DNA of 64,000 nucleotides, taken from the NCBI GenBank assembly GCA_948099385.1, contig CANUEZ040000193.1:3856501-3920500 (forward strand), written 5' to 3'. Position 1 is the stretch's first letter; every line of letters starts with the position of its first letter. This DNA comes from Fasciola hepatica. Its lineage: Eukaryota > Platyhelminthes > Trematoda > Plagiorchiida > Fasciolidae. The notes under the pieces were generated by a model. It was not told the DNA's origin. It saw only the letters and a list, made by a program, of their open reading frames with translations, and searched no databases. The translations under genes and the position numbers were made by a program. Of this stretch, positions 1 through 12,029 are shown in pieces.

Positions 1-1650
1 TTTGGGTGTCTCGTAAGCTGAGCAGGTTACTTTCATACACAATTCAGCTGGCCTTCAGTGTCAGCCCTTCCTGTAGATCTTTCAGTTCATTTCAATTACT
101 GCATTTTGACAGGCCCACCTACCGGGTCAGAGATCCGAAAAGAAAACCAGGCCTTAGGAAGTCACAAATCGCCGAGCTCCGACGGCTTCCCCTAGCCCCA
201 TGTAAGGACAGTGAAGTGCAGTTTGTCAGAGAATTCTGTGTTCTGTTCCCAAATGTCAGTATTCTGAGCACATTCCGTTCTATTGGGGGGAATCAGTTGT
301 TGTCTCCATCCCCGAGAAGGGCTCATATAGTGACTTCGCTAACCATAGATGCATTAGTCTTATCACAATGGCGCCGAGGGTGCTTGCCTCTTGGCAGGTT
401 GCACCGAACGCGTGATAAGCAGACTCACGAGCTGCAAGCTGAGTTTTGTGCCGGTCCTAAATGTATCAATAATAAATTCGAACTCTGACAACTGCAAAAG
501 CACTGTCAGTTTCCAAAGACCAAAACTAATCGAGGTCTTGGATACTGGGATGCCCTTTTGCCCTGCTGATAGGACTGCACTATGGAAGAGTTTGTTGAAA
601 ATAGAGTAGCTGAGAAGTATTCATCAGTCATCAAGTAGTTGTGTCGTCACACTTCAGATCGAGTAGGAGCCTAGGGCCAGCTTCCGTCCCCTTTTGTGGC
701 GTCCAGTGGAGTTCGACAAGATTGCCTGATATCCCCATTTCTCCTCAACTTTGCCCTAGAGCATGTACTACGAAATGCGTATTCTAATCTTCCAAATGGC
801 GGAGGTGAACTCCTGATAGGGAACAGAGTTTTTGACTTCGAATAAGCCCAGGATGTCAACTTACGGAATGATAAGACAATGCAACATTTTGAATTGCTTG
901 GCTATTGAGTTATTCACATGTGCTACTAATCTTGCGCCTTCCATGTGCAGTGGTTTTGAAAGATTGGCAGGATCCTATACCTTAACTCACCCTCATCTTG
1001 AGTTACCTAACAACTTTTGGTACCTTGGGAGCTTGATAAAACTGGACATGGTGTTGGGGAGGAGATCAGTTCGCTCATAGCTGAAGCTGGAGCAGCTCTC
1101 GAAAACCTGCAATACCTGTGGTGCCGCCGAAGTATCCGGCTTTCTATTTTGAGAAGGGTGTATATTTTCGCAATTTGCTATGGTTTACTCTATCGTTGCG
1201 AGTTCTGGCCACTCCACGCTGAGGATGCTCGATGTTTTCCATGTTCAGTAACCGATGTTCTTCATGCATTGTTCGCGTCTGTAGGAAACATCTACTGAGT
1301 ATTGAAGAGGTGTGCTTTCGTGTGTTAGGTAGAAACAGAGGCCCTCCTAACGAAGTGATGGCTCTACACCAAGACCGATGGCTCGGTGATATTTCGCGAA
1401 TGTCTGCTTATCGTCTACTTTTCCGACTTCTATTTGACCATACTGGGCAAGGCTGGGAAAAGCGACCCGACGGTCAGGCCACTACTTGGGACAGAGTTAT
1501 GAAAAATCTGGCATCAGCATTGGCTTCGGTTGGCCCTTTCCGCCTTCCCGGTTAGGGCCCAAGGGATGAACATTGTCGTCAATGAGAGATACCGAGTACC
1601 AAGACTCAGAATAGAAGCCAATGGCGCGAATGATGTGCACTTTGTTTGTA
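1..1650 (+). mobile_element. RTE-type non-LTR retrotransposon relic, 3' part (RT and C-terminal region)
   Basis: This is a decayed copy of the flatworm endonuclease/reverse-transcriptase family, entered mid-element at the window edge. Read across several frames it gives family motifs in order. Around 285-380 is the RT block WGESVVVSIPEKG...NHRCISLI. Around 410-470 is TRDKQTHELQAEFCAGPKCI, like the family's TREQQAGFRPGRGCI. Around 560-625 is DRTALWKSLLKI. At 708-756 is GVRQDCLISPFLLNF. The catalytic YADD box at 843-854 reads stop-A-Q-D. The C-terminal region follows at 1017-1555 (LEDLQ-like YLWCRR, RVLGRNRGP, DRWLGDISRM, GQATTWDRVMK), ending in the family's RLPG...R.EANGA tail near 1640. Frames change repeatedly and stops are frequent, so it cannot encode a working RT. 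The 5' half lies outside the window. Recognition rests on ordered motifs; subfamily is not assigned. Confidence 0.9.
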
Positions 1651-1659
1651 TAAAAAAAG

Positions 1660-3480
1660 ATAACGCTAGGAGCTCGGTGACTAAATTATCGTAGGTTGAC
1701 GATTTCTCAAAACCTCACCCGGTACCAGTACATAACTAGTGCTTTCACATGTGGTCGACAACACCTGAGATTCTTGAGTTACACAGTACTTTCTTCAAGG
1801 TTTTCTGTGTGACTGTGTGAGGCCACACTTCAAAATTCATTCGTTCTCAGTGTATGACAGTGTTTAAAAGAATATTTTGGTTATTTTCGGAGGCTTATAC
1901 AAGTTATGTCAAGTTTCAGTGACAACGTGTGCTCTAATGGAGTCACTTTCCCCAAGGTGAACTGTCTTTCCTCGTGTATTCATATCTTGTAAGGCTGGAG
2001 TCGTCCACTGCGCACGCGGTATACTTAGTGTTTTTCGTCCTCACCCATGAGGTGCAAATAGAGTTTGTTCAACACTCGGACAACCGACCATCGTTTATCT
2101 GTCCATTATTATCTTGCAACGTATCGCAATACTCGGTCACTGGTTCCTGACGATCGCAAAAAGCTTATTCTTCCATCATTTTTCTTATAAATGCTTGTTA
2201 TCTATGTTTCGAACAAGTATTTATTTTATTCCCCATTGTTCATTTGAATGTGGAACGCGTTCTTACTAAAAATAAACAATCGATAAGCGGGGTGGTAAAT
2301 CAAAGCCCATTTTGACTTCCATTTCGAATGCAAAAACGTGTAATTTGCTTGAGTCCGAAGTAACTCTATAGACCGATATATCAAACGATGACGATGGAAA
2401 ACTGTTTCTCTCAATGCTGTCTACAACAGCAATGTTGCCTTCCGAATAAAAAGTATTCTCTAAGTTGTGTGCACTAAGTTCGTATTTTTTTCATATATTG
2501 CTGAGCAAAGGTATGGAACATGAAATTTGGGATGACGGAGTATGGCTAATTTCAATCTCGTAATATTCTGAACAAGGTGGGAATTGCTTGACAACTAACC
2601 TGATCGTAACCTGGAAGTCGAGGGTTAATAAATGGTTGAATATAAATTGTTCATAACTTTTAAAAAGTGTTTTGCACCTCATGTGATTTTTCGCCAGAAA
2701 TGTGTGAATGGCCATTACTCATTGAAAATTACCGTCATACTAGTACGACCCGTTAAACGTCCGAACTATTTTCGCGATGTTGTATATGTGCTAGTTCATG
2801 TTAAAAAATCCTCATCACTCAAACTGAGCGACAGTGAGAAGAATCTTTGTAACCAATTTTTTCGAGTGTTTTCTGCCAAACATCTAGTAAATTGTTCTCG
2901 TAAAGGGATAAGCGGTTTTCTTTAAGTAGTATGGTGATGTATCTGGATGACAGAACCATGTTCCTCCCTAAGGACATGATCAGCTTCGCTGTTTTGACCG
3001 ATCTGCAGGTGTGCGTACCTGGTACTCCGTTGCCAATCATCCCTTTGGTTGAGAAACATTTACTTGGTTCATCAAATTATTAGGCTGTTTTGTCATATTA
3101 TTCAGCTTACCGATGGTGCTATTAAAAAACTCCGTGGGAGCCGAAAAAACAGAAACTATTGAGATGATTTTGTTTGGGTTCTGATCATAGAGCATCATAT
3201 TCATCCAGAGACTACTTCCATGCAAACTAATAAACCACAATACGCGGAGAGACGAGGTGAAATGATTTGCACATTATTTGGCCTATCAAAAGCTAGTCCT
3301 GTATACTTATTAGTGGTGCTCACTCGATGCAATAACTAAGAAAATAATTTTAAAATACAGTGCGCCGTGTGACTTTAGGTAGACTAGAGTTTTGTTCGCA
3401 GAATAATTTGTTTGCAAACATGCAATAATAAAGGTTACCTGCGCTGACTAAAAAATCGATTAGTTATAAATATTTGTTCA
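1660..3480. other. Intergenic stretch, no gene recognised
   Basis: AT-rich sequence with only short reading frames (under 100 codons) on both strands, none resembling a known family. No tRNA, rRNA or tandem array was seen. It could hold further unrecognised decayed repeats. Confidence 0.6.
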
Positions 3481-3481
3481 G

Positions 3482-3690
3482 CTGACTGTCCTCCAGACTC
3501 CACCTTTCCCGCACTAACCTCAGGTCATCCGACCAACCTGCACTCGGAAGCACCAGACTGGAGTTTCGTTCTTGTTAAACCTCATCAGTGGTGCAAATGC
3601 TCTGCCACACCCAAGGTCTGTATCCGAGCCCTTTCACCTCGAAAGCAAGTGTGTTACCACTACAGCATTTTTTCGGGTTGATCTCGGACG
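3482..3690 (-). mobile_element. tRNA-derived SINE with embedded hammerhead ribozyme (Sm-alpha-like)
   Basis: Read on the minus strand, the element begins with a tRNA-like head. It has an RNA polymerase III A-box-like segment at 3651-3664 (TGTAGTGGTAACAC) and a B-box-like segment at 3620-3630 (GGCTCGGATAC, against the consensus GGTTCGAATCC). About 25 bases further on lies a hammerhead ribozyme core (3550-3594), followed by a tail beginning GTGCTTCCGAG. This order (tRNA-like head, hammerhead, GTGCTTCC tail) matches the Schistosoma Sm-alpha SINE-like family known to encode hammerhead ribozymes. Such elements are transcribed by Pol III and moved by a partner LINE; the RTE-type relics here are candidate partners by type only. 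The tail end near 3482 and the 5' edge are approximate. No target-site duplication was identified. Confidence 0.75.
3550..3594 (-). ncRNA. Hammerhead ribozyme, type I with minimal helix III
   Basis: A self-cleaving RNA motif on the minus strand. All core elements are present. CTGATGA is at 3588-3582 and GAAA at 3567-3564. The cleavage triplet GTC is at 3558-3556, so cleavage is expected between 3556 and 3555. Helix I is perfect: GCACCA (3594-3589) pairs with TGGTGC (3555-3550). Helix II is a 14-base segment (3581-3568) with outer G-C, one G-A mismatch, then T-A and T-G. Helix III is only A-T plus C-G closed by a 4-base loop (TCCA). This very short helix III is the form known from Schistosoma and other animal SINE hammerheads, which often act as dimers. 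Relative to the remembered schistosome version (GCACTG/CAGTGC), helix I differs on both sides but stays paired. Confidence 0.85.
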
Positions 3691-3875
3691 GAATCGCGAG
3701 GGTAAGCTTGTTTAAATGGCGACCTCTAGGACAGCCAGAGACGCCCGACAGCTTCGAATGAAGACACAGCACCAACCCCGTTGACTCCGAACGAGAGCTT
3801 TCCACCAAGTCAGCTCTTCTCCGCAGGATGGGGTGCACATTTCCCCACTTCAAACTTGCATCGCATTTTTTTTAA
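3691..3875. other. GC-richer stretch beside the SINE, possible older repeat
   Basis: This segment is visibly more GC-rich than its surroundings. It lies between the SINE head and the left edge of the duplicated block, and has no counterpart upstream of copy B. It may be a second repeat or an extension of the SINE. No coding motif was recognised. Confidence 0.3.
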
Positions 3876-4066
3876 TAACCTAGATACCTCTTCATTACAT
3901 TCACTTTTGAATGGGTACAAGGTATATAAATGAAAGGACCTAAGAAAATTCATTTCACCGACGTAGTCATAACTGTTTTCGGTTGTTCGGTGTAAGCAAC
4001 TAAAATAAGTTCCTGATAGGAATAATCTCGTCAGTGAGTAAATAAAAACGTAAGTACGTTGTACAA

Positions 4067-4092
4067 CCCCCCCCCCAAAAAAAAAAAAAAAA
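4067..4092 (+). repeat. Homopolymer tract C10-A16
   Basis: A run of C followed directly by a run of A, just inside the left edge of copy A. Copy B has only short C and A runs at the matching place (48567-48581), so the tract expanded in A. It could also be an old poly(A)-type scar. Confidence 0.9.
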
Positions 4093-7000
4093 TACGTCAC
4101 CCTTTTGGCTTTTTTATTGCAATTCAGCTTATTTCAAAGCACCTCCTACCAAAACTTGTCACTGCTTTCAGTTTGGCCTGTGGTGTACATTGGCCCCAAA
4201 AAAGCCAGATATTTTAGAATACATTCAGCTGAGAGATGTTTGAAACGTTATCCGAAGATGTGATAAGTGTTGAATTGGCACTACACTAGGTCTAGGGTGG
4301 AAACATGTTCAGCCTAATTAAGTGCAAATATCACGATAGAAACAGAATCAACAGTAGTCATCAACTTGGTACTCATAAACAGAATCACCCGATTATTGTT
4401 CAGTTTAGGATTTCACTTGGATAAATCGCACATTTTTCCAGTTCACTGATTGCCAATTTATATAGCAAGGGAAATATTTCAACACACCGATGGACTGCTG
4501 CATTTTGTTGGTCATGGGGTTAAATGAGCTGAGTCTCCGCAATTGTTTTATCTAAACACTGGTACTCAGCTCGAAGGAGTCAGTGGCTCAGCAGTATCTC
4601 TGTTGGTCAGACAATTTGGTGACAATTTGGTGCTGGTAGTGACACATTAGTGGTAAGAGACTGGGGGCTGGATTGGTGAATAAAACCAGAACCGATGATG
4701 GGTATCATTGGAGTAAAGGTTGCATACTATAGGACACAGTAGGTGATCATAATGTTTGACGAATCCCTAAAGAAGACATTTTGTTAAACATTCGTACGTC
4801 ATTACGAAATAGAATGAAGCTGAATAAGACGCCTCGAACTTTGGAGAACGTGAAACTCGTTATTTTCACCCAGCAAATGTAATGGCTTCTTGCAAACACC
4901 AGATATGTCTAATTCCATCGCTTATCGATCCGCTGTTCAATGATCCTGTTTGATCCACGAAGAGGCTCAGAACTCTCAATGAAATTCTAAAAGTGCTACT
5001 GAAGTTGAACTGTTGTCTATGCATGTGTGAAGCTCTTTCACAAGAGCCTGAACGTGATCCCATTTCTCGTTATTTCCCAACAATCGCTCTCATTTAAGAT
5101 CATATTTTAATGTTGCTGGTAGTTTATTCTCAGTTTTGGAGAGTTACCGCAATGCACCTACCTCTCATTGTACTTCCAGGTAGAATGTCATCAAAAACGA
5201 ACGCCAAAAATAACTTCATAAACATGGGTTGGGTTGGAAGTCCTATGGGAGAGGTTGGTTAGACCAGTTCCGACCTAAAATATTCAAACTTACGCAAACC
5301 ATTCACTTTACCGGTAATTATTTGTTGAATTTGTGTATTTTTTCTCAAGGAGTCACAAATTATGAGAACCCGCTTCATTCACTCCATATTGATGCTAGAT
5401 GACGTAACAAATACTTTGTGACTGAGTTAATTTACTGAACTGTTTCACTGTCATTAGTTTTCATGTATACTTTGCACAAAAATGAAGGATTATACACTAG
5501 TTTTCGATCGTTAGTCGATCTTTTTGGAACGCCTATGAAGATTTATGCACCGAATAAAATTGAATATTCTGCTTCTTTCAGAGACATTTCAATAGATATG
5601 CCGACGGATCACGTTTAAATTTGGACTGTTTAAAATAGAGCAATTTTACAGTCCGTGTTTCATCCATAGATATAGGGGAGACACTACAAATAGTCTGGCA
5701 TTATGAATTTTGTCTATATCCTAGTATATGTGAAGCCAGAAAATGAATTGAGCTAAGGCGAAATCTACGGTTCTTTATCTAAAGTTGGACTGAAGGATAA
5801 TTTGCAATGCAGAACTGACGGTGAAAAGTTTTTATTTAAATGTTAACCTTGACCATGATAAAAAAACCATTTTGGGACCGGAATTTTATTCTAATATTAT
5901 TCTGAATCACTCGACCACCTGGTTCAGTACGCTCTAATCTTCTTTGGCCGAGAACTATCCGGGTCAGTTGGTTGGGGTGATTGGATGTTTTAACCCAAAG
6001 GTTCATTTCTACGATCATCAAGGGACGCAGGCGTATTTGATCCTGACTTGCAGCCTCAATCGCTCTCATCCGCAAAAACAAACCAGAATTGACAATGCTG
6101 GGTCCAAAATTACACCGTGGTATTTGAAGCAAAATTAGGTTATTTTCGAACTCGAGCCGTAATTTATGTTCCAGCATCTTTCAGCAAACTTGGTTCGTGA
6201 ATCATCAGCCGGTAAGATTAATTACCGTTGACCTAATGAACGACTGACTGCAGATGACTGCTTGGTTAAGAAGAAGGAGTCACCTCCTGGTAAAGTTCTT
6301 CTGTCAGCTCAAGGCATTCCAAACAAATGCTTCTTGTAAGTCGGTAGGAAATCCTCTTTGACGAAAACCGCAAAAAGTCATTTTGCTAGTGATACATCAG
6401 GTAAAAGATCCAAGCGGTTGTTCATCGTCAAAAGGCGTAACCCGAGATGTTTGAAACCGTAACTCAACTTTGAGTTAAACCAAATCATTTCCATGGTGAG
6501 AATCGCGTTCCATTGCTGGCTGGGACCACAGAACAATGCACTGATTATTATTGTTGCACAGTTGAAGGTAAAATCAGAAACCTGTTTGAGTCACATTATT
6601 ATTATTCTTCCAGTGAGAATAAATATATCTGTGGACAGTACATCTCGATTTAAGGAGAAAGACAACTCGTCAAAGATGGCTGGATTTACCTTATCTGAGG
6701 ACGAAATACCAAAATGTTATCAGATGTGAAGGTACCCGCGAATTTCACTCTTTTCATTTTTATTACATTCTTGCCGTATGGCACCCCTGTGCCGATGTGC
6801 GAGTGTGAATAATCAGTATGTAATTTTTCAACTGTGGAAACCTTTCTCCAAGCAAACTTCTTTTCTGACCAAGGATTCCTCGGGAACTTGGCAAAAGGGA
6901 GTACTAAATGCGATCGGTGGACTGTTGTGAGCCCGTTCCATGATGTCTCACTCCTTCATCAATATAATCAAGAATATTTTTATCCACTTCTCTGACCAAA

Positions 7001-9434
7001 CTCCACCACCTACCCTAGTTTGCTAGTAACCTATCAGATGGTTTCAACACTGACTGAGTGTACCACCGGACTTATTAGCACAGCACAGATGTTGCTTACA
7101 ACGATGCCTGTCAGTTTAGGCGTATAGGTTGATAAGTTGATTCCACAAGGCAGCTCCGATAATGTTTTATAAGATTGTTTCAAAGCAAGTGATTCTCTCC
7201 GTCAAGTTTACTTTTTCCACCATATTTGCGAACCTAGCCTATCTCCAGGGAAAGCAACTTCAAAATAATAATACTTATATTGCTGTTTCCTCGGATCATC
7301 TGCTTTGCGTATTGTAATTCCTCTCAGTAAAAAAGAACTTCATAACTTCAAATAGTCTTTCTCAGTAGAAAAGAACACTGCAATCGACTGTGGATTTTGA
7401 ACAATATATGAAATCTCTGGAGTAAGCTAAACCCTTGGTTTTTTCATTATAAATGAATGAAGGTCCATGTCTGCCCAATTATCAAGCACGTGTTGACCTG
7501 AAACCAACAAGCCAGACAATACATTTATATTTCGGGAACGATATGTGATTCAACTGTTCATCGGCGTAATCACCGGTAACACTTGACCTAAACACTCCCG
7601 TCCTGAAGGTGTAATCCTTTCTTTCCGCGAGGAAGTCCTTCATACTAACTATCAGGAGTCACGTTAGTTCATAATTTCATGAGCCCCTTCAAATCTCAAA
7701 ATTTGTTCAAATTTGAGGTTGGGATTTCAAGACAGCCGACCGGATCAAAGTTTCTGTGATTGAGAACACGCGTACTATTTCCCCAAACGACTACCCACTC
7801 AATCGCATTGTTCATATAAAAAATGATTCTCTGCTACCAGGCGGTTGTCACGGAACTGATACATGGTGGTACTGGCCATGTGTAGATAGAGAAAATACGA
7901 CGATCCCGAATTTCATCTCCTAAAACCTTTTTCCTTTGAGGTTCGTTCAGAGAGTGGGAACAATGCGAACGTAATCAAGTCCACTTGTTTTTGAGCGATC
8001 TAAAGCCGGAACTGTGATCTCTGGGAGGCTGTTCACAAGGTAACGTCACAATGGTTTCCAAATCCTAATACGACTTGTGTTTGACAGTATTCACGTTGCT
8101 TGACCTACAGTGACAATACGATGGCTTAAAAAATACTGTGTCATAAATCTGACGAAAGCACTTCAGTAACTTTAAAGTTGTAAACTTCCTTACGGCTATT
8201 TGTGAGGACGGTAATAAAATCGCGCTTCATCTAATTTTGGAAATGGTATCCACTTAGTACGAAATGGCATCATATTCATCAGACTAATGAAATGAATTTT
8301 TCCAATAATCACATCCACAATTATTCTCGGAAACTGCACGTAATGTATGTCAATAAAAAGCACCATGATTGGGATTTGTTCATTGTGAAGGCACGCGATA
8401 AATTTCGTGGTCATTTTCCGTATCCTGTGTTTTGTTCACCAAGTATTCGTTTTTTATTTGCCTAAATCAGATAAAACCTTCTGTATAGTATAATTTAATT
8501 CGATCCCCACGCGCTTGTTTGTCACACGCGAAATGTATTGTTATTGTTGATGAAATAAACTAATGTACCCTTTGCGCCCGTAATCATTCCATGTTATCCC
8601 GAATGAAGAATGGATATATAAATTTCTTCCCAACAGCCTAGTGTCGTTCATGAAGCTGAAATTAACTGACTGCTTTCAAAACGCCTAATTTGTGTGTTGG
8701 CTTATAGACGAATTTCAACCTATGGTCGAATACGAATAGCTTGTCAACTCGCATGCGTTTTTGCTATGAAGGAATTTATACCAACCAGATCATGGGTAGT
8801 TTCTCCCGAGGATCCATCAGTATATCAACACATCAGTTTCCTTTTGTTGCCTGGCTGGTGGTAAAAATGCTTTTCACCTGTTTGGAAATATATGGGCTAA
8901 AATTCCAGGTACCATGAGTGTGGTACATTTGGGTTTCATGTTCTTTTCGCTATGACTAACAAATGCACACGCGTGGCACGATGTTTCGATCGATATAGTA
9001 TAAAATGTTAGATGAACAAAGTCACGTTACACACTTGGTATATTTTTCCTTGAAAAAATTTGTTGAGAATTTTGCTGTAAATGAACCAGCCATTTTTCGC
9101 ATCATCCTTGTAAATGTAGTGGTACAGCAGGTTCCTGTGCTCTAAAAAACGAATTTATTTAGACAGCGTTATTTCATTGGTTCTGACGAAGAGAATGGTC
9201 ACAGAAAGTTGAGTATATCCAGAGAATATACTTCTATCTGAAATCTTACGAGTCGTAACGAAAATGTTAAGGTTTATGGAGTTGCCCAATCTTTTGACCA
9301 ATCAATATTCAGCAGTGTACGCTCAATAAAAGAGGCCTCTATGCAATCGAGCAGAAATCCTAATTTCCATAAAGGTTTCTTTAGTGAAGATCTGATCTCC
9401 TTGGTGTTAAGTGATGTTTAGAGATCAAAGTACA

Positions 9435-9755
9435 AATCAAATGGTTAAAAATAAAAAGCGTCATTCAAAGAAACAGTTTTGTTGAGATCCGGAAGCCAGT
9501 TGATATGTGTTGGAATAGGTCCTGCCCATCCGAGATGAGTTAGAGTTGTCTACTATAATATCAAAAATGAAAACGTCAACGGGATTTAGTAATACATGTT
9601 CCCAGTTTTTCAGTTGGGAACTTATTCTCGGAGGACTGCCCATTTGCTACTTATGCTTAAGTGGGTGGTTTCCATGGCAGAGTTATTAGAGCTGCAGTGG
9701 GAATATCAACATCTGCCCACAACAGTCTTGATTTGGACGTGATGGAGACCTTTTT
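9435..9755. other. Segment present in copy A and absent from copy B
   Basis: Flanking sequence aligns with B around 54020 and 54100, but about 300 bases in the middle have no counterpart there. The segment holds only short reading frames. It may be an inserted repeat in A or a deletion in B; no terminal repeats were recognised. Confidence 0.45.
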
Positions 9756-10977
9756 CAATGTTAACAAAGGGAGTAAATACATGATCAATAAACTGATATC
9801 AAACGACTGTTGCCCGTTAAATGGTTTTGTCGAAGACATGACAACTCCCATGACAGCACTCATTATAATATCTCAAAACCGTGTGTGTGTCACATACTGT
9901 CTCTCTGCTCAACGACAAAGATACTGACGGTTATGTTGAATTTTTGTTTGTTGTTCAATAGTAAAATAGAGGTTGTCTTTGCGATTTTCGGTGGTAAAGT
10001 GGTCATTACACATATCTATACAAGACCATGCAACTGAAAAAATTTAAATAAGTTTACAAATTTCTTTTTAAAATACGCGATTTACTGAGAATTCTGAAGG
10101 CATCCGTAGTGATAAGAGCAAAAAAAAGTTGTAAAAAAAATGTTTATATTCACATTATCATTAGTATTAGTGGTTGTAGTATATTTCATAGAATTACTAG
10201 AAGTGTCATTATGACATGAGCGGTTGCAGAACATAATAACGGTCTGAAGCTTTGATCTTTGTACTGCTTTATTATCATCTGACAGAAAGCAGTTGACTGT
10301 CGATAATCCTAGCCCTCTTTACGATGATAAACAAAAATTCTTTTCATTCAGAACGGAGCTTGATTCAACTGGAATTCACCACCATTCCAAGAACTTCCCA
10401 CATTGCAAAATGCAAGATTTGAACGGGTTAGTTTGTGGGTCATCGAATACAGATATACAAACTGTACACTATTTTCCAAGTGGAAAGTAAATAAAACGAG
10501 CTTTTGAAAGGGAGTTGGTTTAAAAACGTCTAATAATGGAAGTAAAATGAATATTTTACCAACATTGCGCTATGTTTGTTGATCGTTTGTTTAGGATTCC
10601 AGAGAAATGCCAAGTGAACAGAAAGAGAATATGACAAAAACGGCCTACACTTCGCAAGAATATCATCAACAAACTTGAGAACACGGTACGAATTTTGTGT
10701 AGATAATAAAACATTCTAAAGGAGAAAGTTCAAAGTTTTGACTAGAATGCAACGACCAGAGACAAATATCAAAGTCTTCTCCCAGAGTGAGCATATGTTT
10801 ATTTATTTGGTCGACTTTGATTAAATCCTTATTGTTTCGGTTTTGAACAACATGATCCTGATTGTGATAAAAAAGATTATAAGTATGAGATTACCTACCG
10901 GAGTTTCCCGACTGACATGTATGGCGCTAGAAAATAGGCACACTAGATTTTGCTGTTGATTTCAACACCATAATAAT

Positions 10978-11475
10978 TGTTAGATACGTACATCCGATTC
11001 CTGAACTATAGTCAACTTCATCCAGTGTCTAGGTCGAGTTGGAGTGACGCGTTCTCCTCAGAAACCAAATCAAACTTGCTGAGATTTATTAGCGGTACTG
11101 CAATCAGTAATCAATCAAAGGGGTAAATGTACAAACCCCATAATGTGGCGCTCTCAGGGGAGTCATTGTTTACTAACGTTCCGTAAACTTCGGAATGGAT
11201 AACACGTACTATGGCCACTTGACCGAGGCACAAGTCAACAAGTAGGTTAACGAAACGACCACAACAAACAATGACAAGGAAAGAAACGCGCATATAAGGG
11301 ACACAACCGAACGGAAAGGCGAAAAGGCAGAAATCGATCAGTGGTTCTGACCAACCAGTGAGTAGGGCAGGGATTCGCTCAGGCACGCAAATACATGATT
11401 AGTCACGGATCGAACAGGTCACAGTCTTGTGTGGGTGCGTGTGTGTATGCGTCAGTACATGTGCGTGATTAAACA
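10978..11475 (-). mobile_element. Candidate solo LTR inserted in copy A
   Basis: About 500 bases that have no match in copy B. On the minus strand it starts TGTTTAATC and ends TATCTAACA, the TG...CA termini expected of an LTR. It contains a TATA-like CTTATAT at about 11299-11293 and an AATAAA polyadenylation signal at 11090-11085, correctly ordered and about 200 bases apart, as in U3-R. The first 60 bases are rich in CA/TG alternation. No internal retroviral-type coding region adjoins it, hence solo. A 4-6 base target duplication was not found, and the flanks differ from B over a further 50 bases, so the edges may be slightly wrong. It is not visibly the same sequence as the leader of the Gypsy relic at 26.3-26.6 kb. 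Confidence 0.45.
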
Positions 11476-12029
11476 AGCCTGCCGGGTGCAGCCGTACCTG
11501 TTTGTCTCAATGTGCAGCAATGAATGTCTATGAAGGACTCCCGACCGACATCTTTCGGTAAGGCACACAAGGAAACACTACTCTGTGAAAAAATTCAAGG
11601 AAGCGAAAAAGTACAATATGTCGGGGTACAAAAATAAATGTGCTCTGAAGTCGTTTTTTATGCGGTTGCCGTACTGCCGAAAAACCCAGGACGAATTCAA
11701 AATCACATATCTCGTCGACATTTGCATGTTTTATTTAGAGGGATTTCGGTATGTTAGTTAGTAAGTTTTTCCACCTTATTGTGACAGAAAAAGATAATTG
11801 AGGATGAGTACTGCAAAGTATTCATGGTCCCATTTGCTTTAGGGCATCTACGTATACTGATTCTGGAAAGTAGAACTGAATTCATGTGTTGTAGAAAATG
11901 TTTTTGAAATATACCTTTCCTTTTCATTTTTTCGCGTTTATTCGGTGCATTTTTAAACCTTTACCGCTGTACTTTTATGGGTACCACGACAGATTTGTTT
12001 GGTGCTTGAAAGAACAGAAGAAGAAGACC

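Noticed and set aside
6..488. 160-codon frame at the window start as an independent gene
   Set aside because: Its last part (TRDKQTHELQAEFCAGPKCI) is RT sequence of the RTE-type relic; the rest is a different frame of the same relic.
9661..9927. 88-codon plus frame with a partly similar segment in copy B
   Set aside because: Copy B has a one-base deletion and an early stop, and the first half lies in a segment absent from B.
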